The notes below the pieces were generated by a model, which saw nothing but the letters and a program-made list of their open reading frames with translations, made no database searches and was not told the DNA's origin. The position numbers and the translations under genes were made by a program. Shown here piece after piece: positions 9,759-16,738 of a stretch of DNA of 64,000 nt (position 1 is the first letter of the stretch; the number at the start of each line of letters is the position of its first letter). The stretch is taken from positions 1,054,001 through 1,118,000 of the forward strand of contig CAVSEP010000006.1 of assembly GCA_963726995.1 (NCBI GenBank). Direction: 5' to 3'. The DNA comes from DAIDKA01 sp963726995. Its GTDB lineage: Bacteria > Pseudomonadota > Gammaproteobacteria > Steroidobacterales > Steroidobacteraceae.

Positions 9759-10904
9759 CTAGTAACCCCGCACCTGGTCAACCACGTTGAGCATCGGCGC
9801 GCCGAGCGCGTAGCGACGCATGTTCTCGCGGGCCACCACCCAGCGGCCTTCGCCCGGCAGATCCGACCGGGAGGAAATATGGGGCGTGATGAGCACGCGC
9901 GGCGCGCGCCACAGCGGACTGTCGGGCGGCAATGGCTCCGGGTCCGCGACATCCAGTCCCGCGCCGGCCAGACGCTTCGCGACGAGCGCCTGGGTGAGAT
10001 CGCTCATGACCATGGTGCCGCCGCGGGAGATGTTGACGAAGATCGCGGTCGGCTTCAGCAGGGCGAAGAACCTGGCATCGAACAGGCCCCGCGTGTCGGG
10101 TGTCAGCGGCACGCAACTGATCACGACATCCGCGCTTTGCGCCAGAGTCCCGAGTTCCGAGGGCGGGCCGATATGGCTGACGAAGGCTGGTCCCTTGCGG
10201 TCCCCGTCGCGGGTGGCGACCACCTTCATGCCCAGCGCCTGCCCACGCCTGGCCACTTCAGTGCCGATGCCACCCAGCCCGACCACCAGCAGCGTCTTGC
10301 CGTCCAGGGTCTGCATGGGCGTCGTGGCCCCGTGAGCGACATTCCATTGCGCCAGGGCGGTGTCGGCCGCAAACACATCCAGCCCATGCGCCAAGCCCAG
10401 CGTCAGGGCAATCGCGTGTTCGGCGATGACGGCCGAATCGACCGCCCGCATGTTCGTCAGCAGCAGGCCGCGCTCGCGCAGTCCCGGCACGGCCAGGCAG
10501 TTCTCGACCCCGGCGGCCAGGGATTCAATCCAGCGCAGATCGCGCGCCGCCGCCAGCAACCGCGGTGCGCAGATTTCGGGATTGAAGCCCACGAGCACAT
10601 CGGCGCCCGGCGCCGCGGCGATCGCCTCGCTCATGTCGTGCGCGGCGATCACCTGCGTGTGCGGCGCAGCGGCGGCAAATTGCGCCTGACGCACGACCCA
10701 GTCCTGTCGGCCGAATGCCAGCAGCAGCACTTTTTTCGGCTCGCGCCAGTCGTGTCGTTGCTGTACCGGCGCAGGTGCCGCAATCAGACCCAGCGAATTG
10801 ATCAGATCCTGGGTCGAGTCGGCCAGGGTAGGCGTACCCGGCAAGGCTAGTACGGCCAACGCGGCCGTGCTGACGAGGATGCGCCTCAGCACACGGACGC
10901 TCAC
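9759..10904 (-). CDS. D-2-hydroxyacid dehydrogenase with Sec signal peptide
   Basis: 381 residues. The C-terminal 325 residues are a complete D-isomer-specific 2-hydroxyacid dehydrogenase: nucleotide-binding GLGGIG (209-214), catalytic Arg in NISRGG (R294), Glu in DPEPLP (E323) and His in TPHISS (H342). An arginine after the second strand (VVATRD, R232) hints at NADP preference. In front is a typical signal peptide: RVLRR, a hydrophobic core, then PTLADS. The start is the GTG at 10904, which overlaps the FecR stop (GTGA), so translational coupling is likely. An exported member of this cofactor-dependent family is unusual. Exported as a folded holoenzyme seems unlikely, as there is no Tat motif. 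Confidence 0.88.
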   Translation of the reverse strand: MSVRVLRRILVSTAALAVLALPGTPTLADSTQDLINSLGLIAAPAPVQQRHDWREPKKVLLLAFGRQDWVVRQAQFAAAAPHTQVIAAHDMSEAIAAAPGADVLVGFNPEICAPRLLAAARDLRWIESLAAGVENCLAVPGLRERGLLLTNMRAVDSAVIAEHAIALTLGLAHGLDVFAADTALAQWNVAHGATTPMQTLDGKTLLVVGLGGIGTEVARRGQALGMKVVATRDGDRKGPAFVSHIGPPSELGTLAQSADVVISCVPLTPDTRGLFDARFFALLKPTAIFVNISRGGTMVMSDLTQALVAKRLAGAGLDVADPEPLPPDSPLWRAPRVLITPHISSRSDLPGEGRWVVARENMRRYALGAPMLNVVDQVRGY

Positions 10905-11902
10905 AGTTCGTATCCGGATTCCGGCTGCAGCACGGTACGCCCGTCGCCCTGCCGGGCCTTCAGGTGCAGCCCCTGCTCCATGGCGCTCAGGAAGGCGGCC
11001 TCATCGCCGATGTGAAACACCCCGTTGACGTGCCGGGAGCCGAGCGCCGGATCGCTGAGCACGAGCGGCTTGTGGGTGTAGCGGTTGTATTCGGCGAGTG
11101 CGGCGTCCAGCGAGATGTCGTTGAACACCATCCGCTGGGTCCGCCAGCCCTGGATGCGATTGACTTCGGCGGGCCGCAGATCCGACACGGTGCCGACCGC
11201 GTCGTACCCGATGCCGCTGCCGGCCGTCACGGCCACCGCGGGCGTCGATGCAGCCGCCCCGCCGCCGCCCACAGTCACCGTGCCTTCCAGCACGGACACC
11301 GCGGCGCCGCCCCGGGTGATCTCCACGTCGAATTGCGTGCCCACGGCAGTGGTGACTCCCTGCAGTGCAAGCACGGCGAAGGGGCGGTTGGGGTCGTGGC
11401 TGACGCTGAACAGCGCCTCGCCCCGGACCAGCTCGATCTGCCGACGATGGCTGGAGAGTCTGACGCGCAGCAGGCTGTCGGTATTGAGCACGACGCTCGA
11501 GCCATCGGCGAGCGCCACGGTGCGCTGTTCGCCCACCGCCGTGCTGTATTCCGTGGTCACGGGCCGGCCGATGAACAGCCACGCAAAAGTGCCCACCGCC
11601 AACAGCGAGGCGGCCAGACCCACTTGCCGGATGGGTACCCGCCATCGCGGCCTCGCGGCGGCTGCGGCGGGGCCGCGCTGCGCCACCAGTGAGTCGGTTT
11701 CCGCCAGCAGCGCCGCTAGCCTCGGGCTGTCGCGCAGCTCACCGGACAGCTCCCAGGCCAGTTCGCAGTTCTCGTATGCCTTGCGGTTGCGATCGTCCCC
11801 GATCCACAGCAGCCAGGCTCGCTCGCTGTCCGGATCGCTCTGCGCAGAGCGCGTCCGGGCAAACCAGTCGGAGGCCTTGATATCACCCGATGGCGCGTTC
11901 AT
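10901..11902 (-). CDS. FecR-type anti-sigma / sigma-regulator protein
   Basis: 333 residues. The N-terminal cytoplasmic region (about 10-75) has the DUF4880 pattern DWFARTRS...ERAWLLWIGDDRNRKAYE, which binds ECF sigma factors. A membrane helix spans about 94-112. A periplasmic FecR domain (about 118-212) contains VGEQRTVALADGSSVVLNTDS and VVGTQFDV-like strands. The C-terminal DUF4974 (about 257-318) reads VFNDISLDAALAEYNRYTHKPL. FecR proteins relay a signal from an outer-membrane STN domain to the sigma factor. The start ATG overlaps the sigma-gene stop (ATGA). Confidence 0.93.
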   Translation of the reverse strand: MNAPSGDIKASDWFARTRSAQSDPDSERAWLLWIGDDRNRKAYENCELAWELSGELRDSPRLAALLAETDSLVAQRGPAAAAARPRWRVPIRQVGLAASLLAVGTFAWLFIGRPVTTEYSTAVGEQRTVALADGSSVVLNTDSLLRVRLSSHRRQIELVRGEALFSVSHDPNRPFAVLALQGVTTAVGTQFDVEITRGGAAVSVLEGTVTVGGGGAAASTPAVAVTAGSGIGYDAVGTVSDLRPAEVNRIQGWRTQRMVFNDISLDAALAEYNRYTHKPLVLSDPALGSRHVNGVFHIGDEAAFLSAMEQGLHLKARQGDGRTVLQPESGYEL

Positions 11903-12504
11903 GTGGCCTCCGACACGGCGGAACTCAAGCGCTCGATTGCTTCGGCCATCTTGCGGGCAACGGTGCGGGCGCTGAGGCTCATGACCTCGGCGATCTGCGG
12001 GTAGGTGAGGTCACGGAACCGGTGCAGCAGGAACACCGTGCGGGTGTCCTGCGGCAGATCCGCGATCGCGCGCTCGAGCAGCTCGCGCGCCTGCTCACCG
12101 GCCAGCTGCTCATCCGGCCCCAGATGCTCCTCGGGGATCTCCTGATCTTCGATCGGGACGTGCAGCGCCGCGCGATGGGTGGCGCGCCGGCGATGGTGAT
12201 CGCGCGCCAGATTGGTCGCCGTCTGAAACAGAAACGACCGCGCCATGGCATCTACCCGGACCATCTCACCGTGTCGCAGCAGCCGGTAGTAGCTTTCCTG
12301 GACCAGCTCCGCCGCGTCATCCGGTGGCACCAGCCGCGTCAGGTAGCGCTGCAGGGAGACACGGTGCCGGTTGAACAGCAGTGTCACGTAGGCCCGGTGC
12401 GACGGATCGGCGCATAGCGGCTCCGCAGCCTCATGCTCACCCAGGTCCAGGGGATAGGGTACCTGGGCCACGCTGGCGCTTGCCTGGGTCGTTTCGTGCT
12501 TCAT
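11899..12504 (-). CDS. ECF sigma factor (FecI-like)
   Basis: 201 residues with sigma-70 region 2 (about 38-105, VQESYYRLLRHGEMVRVD...FLFQTATNLARDHHRR) and region 4 (about 142-190, LPQDTRTVFLLHRFRDLTYPQIAEVMSLSARTVARKM). No other domain is present, which marks an ECF sigma factor. It is translationally coupled to the FecR gene. It probably directs transcription of the downstream genes (TonB receptor, reductase, DUF3237 pair), as FecI does for fecABCDE. The N-terminal 35 residues before region 2 are not conserved in pattern. Confidence 0.93.
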   Translation of the reverse strand: MKHETTQASASVAQVPYPLDLGEHEAAEPLCADPSHRAYVTLLFNRHRVSLQRYLTRLVPPDDAAELVQESYYRLLRHGEMVRVDAMARSFLFQTATNLARDHHRRRATHRAALHVPIEDQEIPEEHLGPDEQLAGEQARELLERAIADLPQDTRTVFLLHRFRDLTYPQIAEVMSLSARTVARKMAEAIERLSSAVSEAT

Positions 12505-12564
12505 TCAAATCCGCGAAATCGCCGCAGCGGACCGGCTGCAGGTGTCATGATTTTACGAGAAAGC

Positions 12565-13515
12565 TCAGCGCTGCGCCTCACCTCCGAACCGGTAGGAGAC
12601 TCCGAGCCGGAAATCCACCGGATCCAGGTGGATACTGCGGGGATTGCCGGCCACCCCGGGACGCACCTGCGTCCAGCCGACCGCGCCATCGAGCAGCCAG
12701 TGGGGACTCAACCTCACCGCCAGGCCCGCCTCGGCGGCGGGCCCCACGGTGACCCGGTCCAGGCCCGTGACACCCTTCGGATCGGACAGCGTCGTGACAC
12801 CAAAGCCGGCCGAAACGTAGGCCCGCAAGCGACTCTCCGGTGCAAAGTAATACCTGAGTTTCAGCGCGGAAGACTGCAGGCGGGCACGCGCGCCATACGC
12901 CGGCACGCCGGTGATTCCCGGCACCTCGAAGGAGTGGTCGCGTGGCGACGTCACGGCGAGCGAGGCGGCAAAGTGATCGGTGATGAAATACTCGCCCGTC
13001 AGGGCGGCTGATGCGCCGCCCGAGGAGGTGCCGCCATCCTGGGCATAGTCGCCGGCCAGGCCCACCGCCCAGGGGCCCTCGCCGGCGTGGGCCGTCAGCA
13101 CGGGCGGCGGCGCGGGCGCTGCCGCCGGCGGCGGTGGGGATGCCGGTTCAGCAGGCTCGGGCGCCGCGACTACCGCCGCGCGGGGCTTGATCACGTACAC
13201 ACCGTTCGCGCCCCGTGTGACCTGCAGATTACTGCGGCCCAGCAAGACCCGCAGAGCCTGCCTTGGCGTCAAAGAGCCCTTGACGGCCGGCGCCAGCAGG
13301 CGGGCAATGGGACCCGGGTCGACGAAAACCTGTGCATCGGCCTGCACCGCCCAGCGGTTCAGCGCCGCCGCCATCGGCTGTGCCGGAATGTCGAAGTCCA
13401 CCGTGGCCTCGCGCGTGCCCGCCGGCACCCCGGCGGCCGGCGTCTGGGCCGCGGCGGAGCCGACGGCTGCAACACACCACCAACCCAGGGCTATTGCCGG
13501 GCAAAGGTGTCGCAT
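12565..13515 (-). CDS. STN domain fused to an OmpW-like outer-membrane barrel
   Basis: 316 residues from the ATG at 13515. A longer frame upstream (to 13737) overlaps the protease gene and lacks a signal peptide at its own start. Order of parts: signal peptide (1-23, ending SAAAQ); STN domain (about 39-110: FDIPAQPMAAALNRWAVQAD, then GSLTPRQALRVLLGRSNLQV and GVYVIKP); a proline/alanine linker (about 117-140); and an OmpW-like eight-strand barrel (about 146-316, with LTGEYFITDHFAASL, LRAYVSAGFG and DFRLGVSYRF). STN domains normally sit on TonB receptors or secretins. The gene lies 60 bases before the ECF sigma gene, so it is a good candidate sensor for that pathway. It overlaps the upstream protease gene by 25 bases. 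Confidence 0.8.
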   Translation of the reverse strand: MRHLCPAIALGWWCVAAVGSAAAQTPAAGVPAGTREATVDFDIPAQPMAAALNRWAVQADAQVFVDPGPIARLLAPAVKGSLTPRQALRVLLGRSNLQVTRGANGVYVIKPRAAVVAAPEPAEPASPPPPAAAPAPPPVLTAHAGEGPWAVGLAGDYAQDGGTSSGGASAALTGEYFITDHFAASLAVTSPRDHSFEVPGITGVPAYGARARLQSSALKLRYYFAPESRLRAYVSAGFGVTTLSDPKGVTGLDRVTVGPAAEAGLAVRLSPHWLLDGAVGWTQVRPGVAGNPRSIHLDPVDFRLGVSYRFGGEAQR

Positions 13516-14393
13516 TGATTGAGGTCGCCCGAATCGACGCCGCGCTTGAACCAGGTGAGCCGCTGCGCGCTGGTGCCATGCGTGAAGGATTCCGGCACCA
13601 CCGTGCCGCGCGCTTTCTTCTGCAAAGTGTCGTCGCCGATCTGCTGGGCGGCATTGAGCGCAGTCTCGATATCGCCGCTCTCCAGTCGCCAGCCCCGTTC
13701 CTGCTGCGCACGGCGGGCCCACACTCCGGCAAAGCAATCGGCTTGCAGCTCGATTTTCACGCTCAAGGCGTTGGACTCGGCGTCGCTGGCATGCGCCCGC
13801 GCCGCGTCGATCTTGCCCAGAATCCCGAGCAGATTCTGCACATGATGGCCGACTTCATGGCCGATCACGTAGGCATGGGCAAACTGGCCCGGCGCATCCA
13901 GCTGCCGGGTCATCAGATCGAAGAATCCCAGGTCCAGGTACACGATGCGGTCATTGGGACAGTAGAACGGCCCTGCGGCGGCCTGACCCTGCCCACAGGC
14001 CGTGGGATAGCTGTCGCGGTAGAGGATCAGTTTGGGATTCTCGTAGCTGCGGCCCAGCTGCTGGAAGGCATCGGTCCATACCACTTCGGTGCTGCGCAGG
14101 ATCTGGGAGACGAATCTCTCCTGCGGATCCTCGGCGCCGCTCCCCGTGTCTCTGCCCGAGCTCTGGTCGGTCCCCTGATCCACGGTCTGCGGCGCGGCCT
14201 GTTGCACGGGTGCGCCGCTGAGCAGCCCGAGAATCTGCAGCGGATTGATCCCGAAGACCCAGCCGCCGATCAGCGCGATCGCGATCGTGCCCAGGCCGAT
14301 GCCATGAACGGGGCGGAACTGGAAGCCGCCGCCACCGGAGGTGCCGCGCATGTCCTCGACATTGCGGCTCTCTTCCTGGTCTCGCATGTCCAT
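13491..14393 (-). CDS. Neutral zinc metallopeptidase, YpfJ family
   Basis: 300 residues. One membrane helix lies near residues 33-50 after a short cytoplasmic start, with the catalytic domain behind it. The zinc motif HEVGHH lies at 179-184. Conserved family segments are CGQGQAAAGPFYCPNDRIVYLDLGFF and ELQADCFAGVWA, the latter supplying the third metal ligand region. The family (E. coli YpfJ, KPN_02809) is widespread in proteobacteria, and its substrate is poorly known. The C-terminus overlaps the start of the STN-OmpW gene by 25 bases, suggesting one transcript. Confidence 0.88.
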   Translation of the reverse strand: MDMRDQEESRNVEDMRGTSGGGGFQFRPVHGIGLGTIAIALIGGWVFGINPLQILGLLSGAPVQQAAPQTVDQGTDQSSGRDTGSGAEDPQERFVSQILRSTEVVWTDAFQQLGRSYENPKLILYRDSYPTACGQGQAAAGPFYCPNDRIVYLDLGFFDLMTRQLDAPGQFAHAYVIGHEVGHHVQNLLGILGKIDAARAHASDAESNALSVKIELQADCFAGVWARRAQQERGWRLESGDIETALNAAQQIGDDTLQKKARGTVVPESFTHGTSAQRLTWFKRGVDSGDLNQCDTFARQ

Positions 14394-14412
14394 GGGATCG
14401 CCTCCGTCTCGT

Positions 14413-15159
14413 TCAGACTTCGATCTTCGAGAAGCGCCAGGCTCCCAGGATGGTCAGTGCGGCACCGAAGCACAGCAGCACCAGTGCGTCCACCGAGGCA
14501 CCAAAGTGCGTGCGGCCGATGAGCGCGGCCCGCATGCCGTCGACCCCATAGGTCATCGGATCGATGTGGGTGAGCGCGACCAGTGCCTTCGGCAGGTTGT
14601 CCAGCGGGTATAGCGCCCCGGAAAGGAAGAACAGCGGCAGCACCAGGAAGTTCATCACCATCTGGAAGCCCTGCATGTCCTTGAGGGTCGAACCGATGGC
14701 CGTGCCGGCCGCGGCGAACACGATTGCGGTGAGCGCGAGAAACCCAAAACCCACCGGAATCTGCGCCAGGCTCACGGGCCGGAAACCCGCGATCACGCAC
14801 ACGATCGCAACCAGAGTCCCCTGCAACATGGCGGTCGTCGCCGAACCGCAGGTCCGGCCCAGCATGATCTGGATGCGCGACACCGGTGCCACCAGCGTCT
14901 CCTTGAGGAAGCCGAACTGGCGATCCCAGAGCAGCCCGATGCCGGAGAACATCGACGAGAACAGCACCGTCATCGCAATGACCCCTGGGGCCATGAACTG
15001 CAGGTAGTTGCCGTTGCCGGACATGCGGAACACCGGCCCCAAGCCGAACCCGAGCACCAGCAGGTACAGCAGCGGCTGCGCCAGGGAGGCAATGATCTGG
15101 GCCCGCGAGCGCGAGTAACGCTTCACCTCGCGAAGCCACAGGATGTAGATGGCACTCAT
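14413..15159 (-). CDS. ABC-2 type transporter permease
   Basis: 248 residues from the ATG at 15159. That start makes an ATGA overlap with the stop of the ATPase gene and is preferred over an ATG four codons earlier. Six hydrophobic segments and the pattern LWDRQFGFLKETLVAPVSR and GFQMVMNFLVLPLFFLSGALYPLDNLP identify the DrrB/NodJ-like ABC-2 permease family. With the ATPase it forms an exporter in the inner membrane. The cargo could be a drug, a polyketide or a polysaccharide precursor and cannot be told from sequence. Confidence 0.92.
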   Translation of the reverse strand: MSAIYILWLREVKRYSRSRAQIIASLAQPLLYLLVLGFGLGPVFRMSGNGNYLQFMAPGVIAMTVLFSSMFSGIGLLWDRQFGFLKETLVAPVSRIQIMLGRTCGSATTAMLQGTLVAIVCVIAGFRPVSLAQIPVGFGFLALTAIVFAAAGTAIGSTLKDMQGFQMVMNFLVLPLFFLSGALYPLDNLPKALVALTHIDPMTYGVDGMRAALIGRTHFGASVDALVLLCFGAALTILGAWRFSKIEV

Positions 15160-15944
15160 CGGCGCCTCCACATCGCAGCCGCCTGCCGCATCCGGTCGGC
15201 GGAACCTGCCGTTTCATCGCGGATGGCGGTGCCGGTGAGTTTGAGGAAGGCGGCCTCCAGGGTTTCGGTTGCCGTCTGCGCCTTCAGCTCCTGGGACGAG
15301 CCGATCGCGACGATCTTGCCGTGGTCTATGACCGCGATGCGCGTCGCCACCCGATCGGCCTCATCCATGTAGTGGGTGGTGAGGAAGACCGTGACACCTT
15401 CGGTCTTGTTCAGGTGCTGCACGTGCGACCACAATTGATTGCGGCTTTGCGGATCCAGGCCCAGCGTGGGTTCGTCCAGAAACAGGATGCGCGGCGTGTG
15501 CAGCAGCCCGCGCGCGATCTCCAGGCGGCGGCGCATGCCGCCGGAGAAAGTCTTCACCGCGCTATCGCGTCGATCCCACAGCTCGAAGGCGCGCAGCAGG
15601 GCCTCGGTGCGCTCGCGGCGGATGCGGCGCGGCACGTGATAGAGCACGCCATGCAGGTCCATGTTCTCGGCGGCGGTGAGATCCTGATCGAGGCTGGGAT
15701 CCTGGAATACTATGCCGAACCTGCGGCGCACCTCGTTCTGGTGGCGCGCCGGATCCATGCCGTCCATCTCGATGCTGCCGCTGGTGGGGGCGAGCAGGGT
15801 CGTGAGCATGCGGATGGTGGTGGTCTTGCCCGCGCCATTGGGGCCCAGGAACGCAAAGATCTCGCCCGCGGCCACTTCAAACGAGACGTCATCGACGGCC
15901 TTGAAGTCGCCGAAGGTGCGCGTCAGGTTCTGCACCTTGATCAT
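15156..15944 (-). CDS. ABC transporter ATP-binding protein (DrrA-like)
   Basis: 262 residues. Walker A GPNGAGKTT (34-42), signature FSGGMRRRLEIARGL, Walker B ILFLDEPTLGLDP and switch-region TTHYMDEADR are all intact. The DEPTLGLDP and HYMDEADR wording is that of the DrrA/NodI exporter ATPase group. The gene is translationally coupled to the permease. The C-terminal 15 residues (RMRQAAAMWRRR) extend beyond the usual domain and encode the overlap. Confidence 0.94.
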   Translation of the reverse strand: MIKVQNLTRTFGDFKAVDDVSFEVAAGEIFAFLGPNGAGKTTTIRMLTTLLAPTSGSIEMDGMDPARHQNEVRRRFGIVFQDPSLDQDLTAAENMDLHGVLYHVPRRIRRERTEALLRAFELWDRRDSAVKTFSGGMRRRLEIARGLLHTPRILFLDEPTLGLDPQSRNQLWSHVQHLNKTEGVTVFLTTHYMDEADRVATRIAVIDHGKIVAIGSSQELKAQTATETLEAAFLKLTGTAIRDETAGSADRMRQAAAMWRRR

Positions 15945-15959
15945 GGTTGCTCCGTACGG

Positions 15960-16538
15960 TCAGTGCGTAATCCGCGTGCCCAGCAGCGCCAGGAACTGGC
16001 GCATCCAGGCCGGGTGCGCCGGCCACGCCGGCGCCGTCACCAGGTTGCCGTCGGTGACGGCCTGGTCGATGGGGATTTCTGCATAGTCGGCACCGGCGAG
16101 GCGCACCTCGGGCGCGCAGGCGGGGTAGGCGGATACCCTGCGGCCGCGAATCACATCGGCGGCCGCCAGGATCTGGGCCCCATGGCACACGGCCGCAATC
16201 GGCTTGTTCGCCTTGGCGAAGTGCTGCACGGCCCTGATCACGCGCGCGTCCAGGCGCAGGTATTCGGGCGCCCTGCCGCCGGCGATCACCAGGGCGTCGT
16301 AGTCGGCAGGAACCGCGCCATCGAAGCTGGCATTGAGCGTGAAGCGGTGTCCGGGCTTCTCGGAGTAGGTCTGGGCGCCTTCGAAGTCGTGGATGGCCGT
16401 CAGCACGTAGTCGCCCGCGGCCTTTCCCGGGCACATGGCGTCCACCCTGTGGCCGGCCATCACCAGAATCTGGTAAGGCACCATGGTTTCGTAGTCCTCG
16501 GCGTAGTCGCCGGTGAGCAGCATGATTTTCTTTGGCAT
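15960..16538 (-). CDS. DJ-1/PfpI family protein
   Basis: 192 residues from the ATG at 16538 (MPKKIMLLTGDYAEDYE). Longer frames upstream have no conserved content. The nucleophile-elbow cysteine is in AVCHGAQIL (C118), and the glutamate that activates it lies in the DYAEDYE loop. The C-terminus contains GNLVTAPAWPAHPAWM. Family members are proteases, glyoxalase-like deglycases or hydratases, so the activity is uncertain. It lies 15 bases before the ABC ATPase gene on the same strand and may be co-transcribed with it. Confidence 0.85.
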   Translation of the reverse strand: MPKKIMLLTGDYAEDYETMVPYQILVMAGHRVDAMCPGKAAGDYVLTAIHDFEGAQTYSEKPGHRFTLNASFDGAVPADYDALVIAGGRAPEYLRLDARVIRAVQHFAKANKPIAAVCHGAQILAAADVIRGRRVSAYPACAPEVRLAGADYAEIPIDQAVTDGNLVTAPAWPAHPAWMRQFLALLGTRITH

Positions 16539-16690
16539 GGCGGCGAGGCGGCTCCAGGAATCAAGGTCGGGGGGACGCCGGATGCGGTGCGGCGCGCCGG
16601 TAAGTATCGCAGTTTCGGCCATGTGACTCCATGCGCACCGGCCGCCCCACCGCGGACAGGACGGCCGGTTCGTGCCGCCGGCGCACGGCG

Positions 16691-16696
16691 TATACT
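16691..16696 (+). promoter_or_regulatory. Candidate -10 box for the PQQ-cytochrome gene
   Basis: TATACT lies 43 bases before the ATG at 16739. The expected -35 position, with a 17-base spacer (16668-16673), reads GTTCGT and is weak. This would be a sigma-70 type promoter or an activator-dependent one. Confidence 0.35.
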
Positions 16697-16738
16697 GCCG
16701 CCCCGCCGGCAACTCGCCGCAATCGTCCGGAAGTACCG

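Noticed and set aside
13516..13737. 74-codon upstream extension of the STN-OmpW gene
   Set aside because: It lies inside the protease gene, has no family content, and would bury the signal peptide that starts at 13515.
14160..14400. Protease start at another Met or Gln/Asp-rich leader as a separate peptide
   Set aside because: The MDMRDQEESRN start is typical of YpfJ proteins, so no separate gene is needed.
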